Shown here: positions 7,910-14,994 of the stretch, piece after piece
Layout: each line of letters starts with the position of its first letter
Position numbering within the stretch: the first letter of the stretch is position 1
Source of the DNA: CAZQEZ01 sp964592475
Lineage (GTDB): Bacteria; Bacteroidota; Bacteroidia; Cytophagales; Cyclobacteriaceae
Length of the DNA stretch: 14,994 bases
Direction: 5' to 3'
Assembly: GCA_964592475.1 (NCBI GenBank)
Contig: CAZQEZ010000100.1
Coordinates: forward strand, 1 to 14,994
Made by a program: the position numbers and the translations under genes
The notes under the pieces: generated by a model
What the model was told of the DNA's origin: nothing
The model's database searches: none
The model's input: only the letters and a program-made list of their open reading frames with translations

Positions 7910-10900
7910 TTAAAATCGGGCCATTCTTTTTTCACTACTACTCAGGTATGAATAAATAGCTGGAATAATATACAAGGTTAAAATGGTGGCAAATAGTAAG
8001 CCCCCAATTACGGCTATACCCATAGATATGCGACTCTCGGCACCTGCGCCTAAGGCCAAAGCAATAGGTAAAATTCCCAGTATAGTTGAAAAACTAGTCA
8101 TTAATATAGGTCGAAAACGCGATTCTGCAGCGCCAATAATTGCTTCTTTTACCGTGAAGCCACGGGCTTTTCTCTGGTTGGCAAACTCTACAATTAATAT
8201 TCCGTTTTTAGTTACAAGCCCTACCAGCATAATCATTCCAATTTGACTAAAGATATTGAGTGTTTCATTGAATAACACTAGGCTAAATAAAGCACCGGCA
8301 ATGGCCAAAGGTACCGTGAACATAATAGTAAGCGGATCGCGAAAACTTTCAAATTGCGCAGATAGAACCAGGTAAATTAGGACAATTGCAAAAACAAAGG
8401 CAAAAAACAGGCTGGAAGAACTTTCCTGAAATTCGGCTGAAGTACCATCCAACGATGTGGCATAGGTATCATCCAATACTTGATTTTTAATTCGATCCAT
8501 GGCTGCTATGCCATCACTAATTGTTTTACCATCTACCAAGCTGGCAGAAATTGTAGCAGATGCATACCGGTTAAACCTAAATAGCTGGGGTGGAGTACTC
8601 TGTTCTTCCATCTTCACCAAATTATCAAGCTGGATCAATGATCCACGGTCGTTTTTTACATATAGCGATTGTAAATCAAATGGTTCATTCCGGTTTTGAC
8701 GGTCTACCTGGCCTATTATCTGATACTGTTGGCCGTTCATAATAAAATAACCAAACCTTTGGCCACTAAAACCTAATTGAAGCGTTTGTGCAATGTCACG
8801 TACCGATACTCCAAGCTTTCTTGCTTTTTCTCTATCTATCTCTATCCTTATTTCAGGTTTATTAAATTTTAAATCTACATCCACAAAATTAAAAGAGGGA
8901 TCTTGACTGGCTTGCAATAAAAACTCCGGTAGCACATCTTTTAACTTTTCAAGGTTAGGTGATTGTATTACATATTGTATAGGCAATCCACTTCTTCTGC
9001 TACCAATTGATTGAGGTTCGGAAACAAAAGCTCGCGCCTTGGTAAACTCAGCAACTTTTTGTCTGAAAGCACTGGCAATAGCTGATTGGCTTCGTTCCCT
9101 TTCGTCCGCATCAGATAAAATGACCCGCATGAAAGCAGAATTAATAGAACTGGAGGAGCCAAAGCCAGGTGAGGTAACAGTAATGGTGGAAGATGCTTCG
9201 GGTATTTCTTGCTTGGCCAGTACGATTAATGAATCTACGTATTCGTCCATGTATTTAAAAGTGGCACCCTCCGGGCCACTGGCAAACGCGTAAAATTGAG
9301 CTCTATCTTCTAGCGGAGCTAGCTCTGAAGGAATATTTATACCTACAAAAACTATTAAAACAATTGATATGGCCATGATTGGAAAAGCCAGCCATCTACT
9401 TTGCATAAATGATTGTAGGGAAGAATTGTACCATTTATTTAATCTGATAAAGAAAGGCTCTGTGAAACGGTAAATCCACGGTTTTTTATCTCTTCGCTTC
9501 AGTATTTTGCTGCAAAGCATAGGTGCGAGCGACAAGGCAACAAATGAACTTATTATCACTGCACCGGCTACTACTATACCAAACTCCCTGAATAGCCTGC
9601 CCGTTAAACCTTGAAGAAAAATAACCGGCATAAATACTGATGCTAGTGCCACAGTGGTAGAAATAACGGCAAAGAATATTTCTTTGGATCCTTCCAGGCT
9701 GGCATCTTTAGGGTTCATGCCTTCTTCTATTTTGGTATAAATGTTTTCTAATACTACAATAGCATCATCTACTACCAAACCAATGGCTAATACAATGCCC
9801 AATAAGGTAAGAACATTAATGGAAAAATCAGCCACGTACATGATAAAAAAGGCACCTATAAGTGAAATAGGAATAGTAACTACCGGAATAATGGTAGTTC
9901 GCCAGTCGCGTAGGAATGCGAATATAATCATCACCACCAGAAAAAAAGCAATTATAATGGTTTGCTGCACTTCAGAAATAGATTGCCGAATGTATTCGGT
10001 AAGATCAAAACCTACTCCTAATTGGATATCGGCTGGGAGATCTTTTTTAATATTTTCGATCCTGGCATAAAAGTCATCCATTATCTCAATATTGTTGCTA
10101 CCAGGTTGAGGATACACTACTACACCTACCATCGGTATCCCATCTCTTTTTAATATTGTTCGCTCATTTTCAGGACCTAACGCTGCATAGCCAATATCCT
10201 GAAATTTTACAATGCGGTCGTTATCTTCCTTGATAATAAGGTTATTAAATTCGTTCGGAGTACTTATTCGACCAACTGTGCGCACGGTAAGTTCAGTATT
10301 TAAACCCTCTACCTTTCCGGAAGGAAGCTCCACATTGTTAGCATTAATGGCATTACGTACATCAAGGGGGGTAAGATTAAAGGCTGCTAATTTATCAGGG
10401 TCTATCCACAATCGCATTGAATAAGTTTTGTCTCCCCAAATGTTGATTTGTGCTACCCCGGGAATAGTTTGCAGACGCTCTTTAAACATGTTGTCAGCTA
10501 TATCAGTAAGGTCAAGTAAAGAGCGTTGGCTACTTTCAATGCCAAGGAAAACAATAGGAAAATTGTCCGCCTCTCTTTTAGAAACTACCGGAGGGTCAGC
10601 ATCAAAGGGTAGCGTGCTCAAAGCACGTGAAACACGATCGCGCACATCATTTGCAGCTGCTTCCAGGTCTACTTCTAATTCAAATTCAACAGTAATCGTA
10701 CTACGGCCATCGCGGCTGACTGAAGTTAAATTTTTGATACCGGCAATGCCATTGATCGATTCTTCTAATGGTTCTGTTATTTGTGTTTCAATAATATCGG
10801 CACTGGCGCCCGTGTAAGAGGTAGAAACAGATATTATTGGCGGGTCCACGCTGGGATACTCACGCACTCCTAAAAAATTGAATCCAATGATGCCAAAGAT

Positions 10901-10969
10901 TATAATTACTATTGACATTACAATGGCCAAAACCGGCCTTTTTACACTGGTAGATGATAAACTGGCCAT
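7910..10969 (-). CDS. RND-family multidrug-type efflux pump (AcrB/MexB-like)
   Basis: A 1,019-residue inner-membrane proton/drug antiporter, close to the ~1,030-1,050 usual for the HAE1 group. It starts with a cytoplasmic/TM1 segment (KRPVLAIVMSIVIIIFG), then shows two large periplasmic loops (about 35-330 and 550-850) and two six-helix bundles, the classic duplicated RND layout. The proton-relay residues are intact: Asp401-Asp402 in TM4 (GLVVDDAIVVLEN) and Lys921 in TM10 (GLVTKNGILIVEF). This pattern fits hydrophobe/amphiphile efflux rather than heavy-metal RND pumps. Other landmarks are the porter-domain start REYPSVDPP and the FFAFVFAIVLIYLVLSAQFESF helix (TM8). The ATG lies 2 bases after the adaptor stop, so the genes are cotranscribed and probably translationally coupled. 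Drugs, bile-salt-like detergents or own metabolites are possible cargo; the sequence does not decide. Confidence 0.96.
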   Translation of the reverse strand: MASLSSTSVKRPVLAIVMSIVIIIFGIIGFNFLGVREYPSVDPPIISVSTSYTGASADIIETQITEPLEESINGIAGIKNLTSVSRDGRSTITVEFELEVDLEAAANDVRDRVSRALSTLPFDADPPVVSKREADNFPIVFLGIESSQRSLLDLTDIADNMFKERLQTIPGVAQINIWGDKTYSMRLWIDPDKLAAFNLTPLDVRNAINANNVELPSGKVEGLNTELTVRTVGRISTPNEFNNLIIKEDNDRIVKFQDIGYAALGPENERTILKRDGIPMVGVVVYPQPGSNNIEIMDDFYARIENIKKDLPADIQLGVGFDLTEYIRQSISEVQQTIIIAFFLVVMIIFAFLRDWRTTIIPVVTIPISLIGAFFIMYVADFSINVLTLLGIVLAIGLVVDDAIVVLENIYTKIEEGMNPKDASLEGSKEIFFAVISTTVALASVFMPVIFLQGLTGRLFREFGIVVAGAVIISSFVALSLAPMLCSKILKRRDKKPWIYRFTEPFFIRLNKWYNSSLQSFMQSRWLAFPIMAISIVLIVFVGINIPSELAPLEDRAQFYAFASGPEGATFKYMDEYVDSLIVLAKQEIPEASSTITVTSPGFGSSSSINSAFMRVILSDADERERSQSAIASAFRQKVAEFTKARAFVSEPQSIGSRRSGLPIQYVIQSPNLEKLKDVLPEFLLQASQDPSFNFVDVDLKFNKPEIRIEIDREKARKLGVSVRDIAQTLQLGFSGQRFGYFIMNGQQYQIIGQVDRQNRNEPFDLQSLYVKNDRGSLIQLDNLVKMEEQSTPPQLFRFNRYASATISASLVDGKTISDGIAAMDRIKNQVLDDTYATSLDGTSAEFQESSSSLFFAFVFAIVLIYLVLSAQFESFRDPLTIMFTVPLAIAGALFSLVLFNETLNIFSQIGMIMLVGLVTKNGILIVEFANQRKARGFTVKEAIIGAAESRFRPILMTSFSTILGILPIALALGAGAESRISMGIAVIGGLLFATILTLYIIPAIYSYLSSSEKRMARF

Positions 10970-10971
10970 AA

Positions 10972-12054
10972 TTAATTTATTTCACTTATGGATACTGGCA
11001 CTCCTGATCGTAATTGTAATATTCCGCTGGTAATAATGGTATCTTGTTGATTAATCCCATCTACAATTTGTACTTCGGTATCGGTACGGGTACCAATTTT
11101 TACCGGGATGGATAAAGCTTTGCCTGATTTATATTTGAAAATACGGTGCCCATTAAGCTCAGGAATTACTGCCATAGTGGGTACCATTAATGCATTTTCA
11201 ATAGTTTCCAAAGTAAATGCTACGTTGGCAAATTGGCCCGGAAATAATTTTCGATCAGTATTGTCAGCAATTGCTCTTACTTTCAATGTACGGGTATTGG
11301 GATCTACTTTAGGCTCTATCGCGTATATTTCGCCTTTAAAAACTTGTGCAGTAGCCTCAATTGTAAAAGTCAATTTTTGTCCTTTTTTTATTCTATTGCT
11401 GTACTTACCCGGCACTGAAAATTCAATTTTGATGGGATCGATGCTGTAAAAGCTCGCTATAGTGGTACTAGGTGTTACATAGCTACCTTCACTTACCTGG
11501 CGTAAGCCAATGGTTCCGCTGAAAGGGGCTATTATTTGAGATTTTGCAATTTGAGCTTGCAGTACTTTTATTTCTGCCTCCGAAGTGCGCAACTCTGTAA
11601 TGGCAATATCATATTCTTCCTGGCTAATGGCTTCCTTTTCCAATAGTTGCCGTTGCCTGTTTTCATTATCTAGATATAATTTAAGATTAAATTTGGCCTT
11701 TTCTAACTGTGCCCTTAAATCTTGTGCATTAATACTAGCCAACAAAGCTCCTTTGGCTACTTTATCTCCTTCATCAAAATGTATTGCTATTATTTTTCCG
11801 GACATTTCCGTGCTAAGTTCTACAGATTCATTGGCAATTAAAGTACCGGTTATTTTAATTTTATTATCCAGCACTTGAGGGTTTACTACCACAGTAGAAA
11901 CGGGAATGCTCATATCTGCCTTTGCAGCGGCTTTTGATTGAGGTAAAGCTTCGGTATTTTCAAAACTTATAAAACTAAATTTATAATTTAAAACTAGAAA
12001 TATTACCGAAACTGCAATGAAAAGCCCAATTAACTGCTTAGTTATTCTATTCAT
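10972..12054 (-). CDS. RND efflux periplasmic adaptor (membrane fusion protein)
   Basis: A 360-residue MFP/HlyD-type adaptor that links the RND pump to the TolC channel in the periplasm. Residues 7-23 form a single N-terminal membrane anchor and there is no lipobox cysteine. Then come the first lipoyl half (about 71-110: ELSTEMSGKIIAIHFDEGDKVAKG), an alpha-helical hairpin (about 112-170), the second lipoyl half (about 173-205: IIAPFSGTIGLRQVSEGSYV), a beta-barrel domain (206-285, including DPNTRTLKVRA and LFPGQFANV) and a membrane-proximal domain (287-358). The ATG at 12054 is preferred over an in-frame TTG 18 bases upstream: a -7 promoter element lies at 12077-12084, which puts the transcript start near 12070. 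First gene of the operon adaptor-pump-channel. Confidence 0.93.
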   Translation of the reverse strand: MNRITKQLIGLFIAVSVIFLVLNYKFSFISFENTEALPQSKAAAKADMSIPVSTVVVNPQVLDNKIKITGTLIANESVELSTEMSGKIIAIHFDEGDKVAKGALLASINAQDLRAQLEKAKFNLKLYLDNENRQRQLLEKEAISQEEYDIAITELRTSEAEIKVLQAQIAKSQIIAPFSGTIGLRQVSEGSYVTPSTTIASFYSIDPIKIEFSVPGKYSNRIKKGQKLTFTIEATAQVFKGEIYAIEPKVDPNTRTLKVRAIADNTDRKLFPGQFANVAFTLETIENALMVPTMAVIPELNGHRIFKYKSGKALSIPVKIGTRTDTEVQIVDGINQQDTIITSGILQLRSGVPVSISEIN

Positions 12055-12369
12055 AAATACAAAGAAATTCAAGTTGCAAATTTAGGTCTTTTTCACCTGT
12101 TTTTGTTAAAATGCTTTGTCATAACTACATTGAAACTGATATGGTTTGTTTTTTTGAATTTGAAAAAAATGTAGATAACAGGATTTGAATTTATTTTTTT
12201 CCAAAAAGTGTCTTTTCTCTTTTTATTTCTAAATTTATCATAAGTATATGATTTATTATCAAAATTTAGCAGAGGTAAATGAAATTTTAATATGGCTTCA
12301 AAATGTAAATAAAGAAGAGCTTCCCAAGGAGTGAAAGAATTGGACAAAGAGTTGAAAAGGCACAATTAA
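12055..12369. other. AT-rich gap upstream of the efflux operon; no supported gene
   Basis: These 315 bases separate the efflux operon from the small membrane-protein gene. They hold the probable efflux promoter near the left end. On the minus strand an open frame (12093-12365) begins with TTG and encodes a Phe/Asn/Lys/Ile-rich product typical of random AT-rich DNA. On the plus strand a 28-codon frame runs from the ATG at 12248 to 12334 (beginning MIYYQNLAEVNE), and a charged frame continues out of phase to 12369 (ending KELDKELKRHN). This could be a decayed gene end, but I cannot identify it. No terminator was seen for the membrane-protein gene to the right, so its transcript could read into the operon. 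Confidence 0.5.
12077..12084 (-). promoter_or_regulatory. Putative -7 promoter element of the efflux operon
   Basis: Read on the minus strand the sequence is TAAATTTG, a full match to TAnnTTTG. Transcription would start about 5-8 bases on, near 12070, leaving a leader of about 16 bases before the ATG at 12054. A TTTAAC block (12110-12105 on the minus strand) is 20 bases upstream but is only a partial -33 match. No obvious operator repeat overlaps it. Confidence 0.5.
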
Positions 12370-12783
12370 TCAATCAACATAGCGATAAATTTTAAAAGCT
12401 TTCCACGCTATAATTCCTAAAAATACTGCCCAAATGTAATCATTGATAAAAAGGTGTAAAATAAACTGACTGGAGATAGTCTGCTTCATTACGCTAAAAT
12501 ATACCCAAATACCCCCAAAAGCTTTAGCCATAAAACCAAAAGCAATAAAATACCAAAACCTAATTGGTTGTATTGCAGATATTATGAAAATAAAACCAAG
12601 CATCAGGAGTCCCAATCCATGTAATTCAATTTGGTAGGTGCTTACGGTAACCGAATTTGTGATCCATTTTACAAAAGACTCCGTAAAATTGTATACAAAA
12701 AGTCCCCAGGCAATATTGTAAATCGCGCTTACTAAAAGTACGCCTCTCATCCAGGAAGGAAAAACTGGCGGGGTTTGATCCAT
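12370..12783 (-). CDS. Small four-helix integral membrane protein, function unknown
   Basis: A 137-residue protein with four predicted membrane helices (about 11-30, 48-70, 72-95 and 104-128) and short polar loops. Recognisable points are AIYNIAWGLFVYNF in helix 1, the glycine-rich HGLGLLMLGF start of helix 2, GFMAKAFGGIW in helix 3 and INDYIWAVFLGIIAW in helix 4. This pattern recalls a widespread family of small Bacteroidota membrane proteins that databases sometimes label alkyl hydroperoxide reductase. No redox cysteine is present (there is no Cys at all), so that label should not be copied. The start is the ATG at 12783. It lies upstream of the efflux operon on the same strand, but the 315-base gap and a separate promoter argue against a shared unit. 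Its role is unknown. Confidence 0.8.
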   Translation of the reverse strand: MDQTPPVFPSWMRGVLLVSAIYNIAWGLFVYNFTESFVKWITNSVTVSTYQIELHGLGLLMLGFIFIISAIQPIRFWYFIAFGFMAKAFGGIWVYFSVMKQTISSQFILHLFINDYIWAVFLGIIAWKAFKIYRYVD

Positions 12784-12878
12784 GCTAAAATATTAATAAA
12801 CTAAGAATTATAGTATGTTTAGTTATAAATTATTTGTAAAACTAATAAAAAATATCTATTTAAAAATACCGATTTGCA

Positions 12879-12904
12879 AAAACTTACCTTAGATCGTAAG
12901 TTTT
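12879..12904 (-). terminator. Inverted repeat past the amidohydrolase gene, possible terminator
   Basis: AAAACTTAC (12879-12887) and GTAAGTTTT (12896-12904) form a perfect 9-bp inverted repeat with an 8-base loop, 28 bases beyond the amidohydrolase stop. On the minus strand the right arm runs into five T. The stem has only two G-C pairs, so it is weak. It may end the secA-SPOR-amidohydrolase transcript, or instead be an operator for the small membrane-protein gene, whose start is 95 bases further on. Confidence 0.4.
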
Positions 12905-12932
12905 AATTGAGAATATCCTTTTTTGTACTAAT

Positions 12933-14120
12933 TTAAGTTTGCAACTCCTGTAAAGCAAGCCAGCTCATTAAACCCATGCCAATCTTCAATGCTTCTTCAT
13001 CAATATCGAAAGTAGGGGTATGTACAGAAGATATAATTCCTTTTTCTTCGTTTCGAGTACCTAAACGATAAAAACAAGCATCCTTTACTTGTGAATAATA
13101 AGAAAAATCTTCGGCTGCCATCCATGTTTCTAAATCGACCACATTTTCTTTTCCTAAATACTCTTCTGCATATCTGCGAGCACGAGCAGTGAGTTCCGGT
13201 GAATTATACAAATATGGATAACCTCTTACTATATTTACATCTACTTTTCCTCCCATACTTTCAACCATTCCCACAGCTATTTTTTTAAGTCTTTCATGTG
13301 CTTCAAATCGCCATTCTTCATCCAAAGTACGAAAAGTGCCTTCTATGTACACCTGGTCCGGTATAACATTGGTAGCTCCCTGACCAATAATATGGCCAAA
13401 TGACAAAACTGTAGGAATACGCGGCGGTGCCTGCCTGCTTACTATTTGCTGCAATGCTACAATTAAATGCGAAGCTATGAGTATAGGATCTATGTTGTGA
13501 TTGGGCATAGCTCCATGGCCTCCTTTGCCTTTCACGGTAATATATATTTCGTCGGCACTGGCCATATATACCCCTTCTTTAAACCCAACCTTACCTACCG
13601 GAATAAATGGCATCACATGCTGACCTAATATACTGCCCGGCGCAGGATTTTCCAATACTCCCTCTGCAATCATTTTTGCTGCTCCGCCAGGAGCTTTTTC
13701 TTCCCCAGGTTGAAATATTAATTTTACAGTTCCTGAAATGTCATCTTTTATTTGTTTTAAAATTTTGGCAACACCTAAAAGGCTGGAAGTGTGCACATCA
13801 TGACCACAAGCATGCATTACACCGGGATTGGTAGACTTATAAGGAACATCATTTGCCTCAGATATTGGCAAAGCATCCATATCAGCTCGTAGGGCCACGG
13901 TTTTGCCTGGTTTTTTGCCTTCTATTATGGCCACTACACCCGTATCAGCAACTTTTTCCTGATAAGGAATATCAAGCTTCTTGAGCATCTCTGCCACATA
14001 AACACTTGTTTCGTATTCCTGAAATGATAATTCCGGATGAGCATGCAAATGTCTGCGTACAGCTATTATTTCTTGATGATACTCTTGGGCCAGTGACTTT
14101 ATCTTTTCTTTTAATTGCAT
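12933..14120 (-). CDS. M20-family metallo-amidohydrolase (N-acyl-amino-acid/hippurate hydrolase type)
   Basis: A 395-residue dimetal hydrolase that cleaves the amide bond of N-acylated amino acids or related compounds; the precise substrate is not visible. Metal-site motifs are complete: HACGHDVH (Cys105 and His107), PGEE (Glu140 as the likely general base, Glu141 a ligand), GQHVMP (His168) and SSVHTPTFDID (His367). The N-terminal HPELSFQEYETS (28-39) and ALRADMDALPI (76-86) are typical of the M20D/AmhX-AmaA-like group. The inserted dimerisation domain covers about 182-300 and contains GHGAMPN (His202). There is no signal peptide, so it should be cytoplasmic. The ATG lies one base after the SPOR-protein stop (TAATATG), so it is the last gene of the secA-SPOR-amidohydrolase operon. 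Peptide or cell-wall fragment recycling is a possible role, but that is inference. Confidence 0.92.
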   Translation of the reverse strand: MQLKEKIKSLAQEYHQEIIAVRRHLHAHPELSFQEYETSVYVAEMLKKLDIPYQEKVADTGVVAIIEGKKPGKTVALRADMDALPISEANDVPYKSTNPGVMHACGHDVHTSSLLGVAKILKQIKDDISGTVKLIFQPGEEKAPGGAAKMIAEGVLENPAPGSILGQHVMPFIPVGKVGFKEGVYMASADEIYITVKGKGGHGAMPNHNIDPILIASHLIVALQQIVSRQAPPRIPTVLSFGHIIGQGATNVIPDQVYIEGTFRTLDEEWRFEAHERLKKIAVGMVESMGGKVDVNIVRGYPYLYNSPELTARARRYAEEYLGKENVVDLETWMAAEDFSYYSQVKDACFYRLGTRNEEKGIISSVHTPTFDIDEEALKIGMGLMSWLALQELQT

Positions 14121-14121
14121 A

Positions 14122-14619
14122 TTATTGAGGTTTCCTTACTCTTTCGGGTACTAATAAAGCTTTAGGAAACTCTTCTTTTAATTTAGTAAATATTCTTTGG
14201 GCCTCAATTTTACTATAAAATTGACCCACTACTACTTTAAAATTAGGGGATTCATATTTTAATTGAGGCTTCAACTCTGGCCATATGCCGTATACCTGCT
14301 GCCTCATACGAGTAGCATCTTGTCTGTCGCTGCCAGGAATTATTATAGTGTATCCATCAATAGTAGCTATCTTACTATTGTATTCAGCAATATCAGCAAC
14401 TAATGCATCAATGTTTGTAGTTTTATCATAAGTTGGACTAGGATAGGATTTATCTTTTTTCAATTCTTCCTTTACCATTGCTTTTTCATTTACATCATAA
14501 GAAGGCCTGTATTGACTTATGTCTTCGGAATAAGCTGTTTTATTTTGTTTACTACCTACTTTAGGAGCGCAACTGTACACTGCAGTTCCTAATATCACTA
14601 TTAAAAGTATTTTTTTCAT
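14122..14619 (-). CDS. Lipoprotein with a SPOR-like C-terminal domain
   Basis: A 165-residue protein with a lipoprotein signal peptide (residues 1-16, lipobox AVYSC, Cys17 lipidated), a charged linker rich in Lys/Ser/Tyr (about 20-75), and a C-terminal region (about 85-160) that looks like a SPOR domain. The SPOR-like features are the opening strand DGYTIIIPGSDR, an amphipathic helix (DATRMRQQVYG), then the strand-helix pair FKVVVGQFYSKIEAQRIFTKLKEEFP, which matches the typical V.vG.f....A......l...fp pattern. SPOR domains bind denuded glycan strands of peptidoglycan, often at division sites. The protein probably sits in the outer membrane facing the periplasm. The gene starts 21 bases after the secA stop and is separated from the amidohydrolase start by one base, so all three are one operon. 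Confidence 0.83.
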   Translation of the reverse strand: MKKILLIVILGTAVYSCAPKVGSKQNKTAYSEDISQYRPSYDVNEKAMVKEELKKDKSYPSPTYDKTTNIDALVADIAEYNSKIATIDGYTIIIPGSDRQDATRMRQQVYGIWPELKPQLKYESPNFKVVVGQFYSKIEAQRIFTKLKEEFPKALLVPERVRKPQ

Positions 14620-14640
14620 CTACTAAATTTTACGCTTTAA

Positions 14641-14994
14641 TTATTCATTTTCAACTATTACGCATTTGTTGGTGCGTACATCTTCTTCTACCGTTTTAAA
14701 TTTAACATTTTCCTTCACTGTACCATCAGCATATTGCACAGTTACACGCTCGTTTCTACCCACTATTTTCTGAGTTTTCGCCGGTTCGCGTTTTTCTACC
14801 GGAGGTCTGTTACCGCCAGTTGGAGAAGCGCCACCACCACTCAGAAGTGATTTTGTTTCTTCTTTCTTTTCATCTAATGACTCCTTCTTACGCCGATCAC
14901 GACGAGCTTCCCGTACCTCACTAGGCTCTTGCACGGGTATTTCGGCTTTAATCAGGAATGAAATGGTTTCTTCATTCACCCTGGCCACAAATTT
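14641..14994 (-). CDS. secA: SecA C-terminal end (protein export ATPase), 5' part outside window
   Basis: Only the last 117 residues are inside the window; the frame stays open to the right edge (KF before MARVNEETISFL), so the Met at 14988 is internal. SecA is the cytoplasmic ATPase that drives unfolded precursors through SecYEG. The stretch MARVNEETISFLIKAEIPVQ matches the end of the helical scaffold/wing region of Bacteroidota SecA. A charged, glycine/proline-rich linker (about EVREARRDRRKK to KREPAKTQK) follows. The tail keeps VGRNE, the beginning of the usual C-terminal module, but then diverges to RVTVQYADGTVKENVKFKTV and ends CVIVENE. The zinc-binding CxCx8CH motif that binds SecB in proteobacteria is absent. 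The gene heads the operon with the SPOR lipoprotein and the M20 hydrolase. Confidence 0.85.
   Translation of the reverse strand, partial: KFVARVNEETISFLIKAEIPVQEPSEVREARRDRRKKESLDEKKEETKSLLSGGGASPTGGNRPPVEKREPAKTQKIVGRNERVTVQYADGTVKENVKFKTVEEDVRTNKCVIVENE

Noticed and set aside
10428..10817. 129-residue plus-strand open frame opposite the RND pump gene
   Set aside because: Antisense shadow of a strongly coding gene; Ser/Arg-rich product with no domain features. The other antisense frames over the efflux and propeller genes were dismissed for the same reason.
12070..12072. TTG at 12072 as start of the efflux adaptor
   Set aside because: It is a rare start and would sit at or next to the predicted transcript start; the in-frame ATG at 12054 fits the promoter better and gives a typical N-terminal anchor.
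12093..12365. 90-residue minus-strand open frame
   Set aside because: TTG start, Phe/Asn/Lys/Ile-rich product, no recognisable motif, and it overlaps the probable efflux promoter region.
1..14994. CRISPR arrays, tRNAs, insertion sequences, phage or defence genes
   Set aside because: No regularly spaced repeats, cloverleaf-like sequences, transposase or integrase motifs, or defence domains were seen; the window reads as ordinary chromosome.

Overview
The window looks like ordinary chromosomal DNA from a Bacteroidota bacterium, most likely Cytophagales or a close relative. The evidence: AT-rich sequence; possible TAnnTTTG-type -7 promoter elements ahead of pyk and the efflux operon; signal peptides ending in -AQ; a pyruvate kinase with the Bacteroidetes-style N-terminus (TKIVATISD and RLNTAH); and a SecA tail that lacks the usual zinc-binding motif. 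This placement is inferred from sequence style, not from a database search. No tRNA, rRNA, CRISPR array, insertion sequence, attachment site or replication origin was found.

Left part, + strand (1-5011). A DUF2306-type membrane protein, cut by the left edge, overlaps by 4 bases a lipoprotein with a C-terminal YARHG domain. About 125 bases on is a large exported beta-propeller protein of the sortilin/BNR-repeat family. It is read from an unusually strong Shine-Dalgarno sequence and ends at a clear intrinsic terminator. Next, also on +, is pyruvate kinase (5113-6573).

Middle part, - strand (6582-12054). A three-gene tripartite RND efflux operon runs right to left: periplasmic adaptor, inner-membrane RND pump, then TolC-like outer-membrane channel. 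It meets pyruvate kinase tail to tail, 8 bases apart. Together the three genes would form a proton-driven pump that expels small molecules across both membranes. No regulator gene lies beside it. The 315 bases upstream of it contain a likely promoter and no convincing gene.

Right part, - strand (12370-14994). A small four-helix membrane protein comes first in coordinates. To its right is a tight operon transcribed secA (only its 3' end is in the window), a SPOR-like lipoprotein, then an M20-family metallo-amidohydrolase. A 9-bp inverted repeat just past the amidohydrolase may terminate that operon.

I found no new multi-gene system. The most interesting details are regulatory or structural: an 11/12 complement that could mask the exceptional Shine-Dalgarno sequence, loss of a potassium-ligand serine in pyruvate kinase, the replaced SecA tail, and a possible efflux-operon terminator lying inside the end of the pyk coding sequence.
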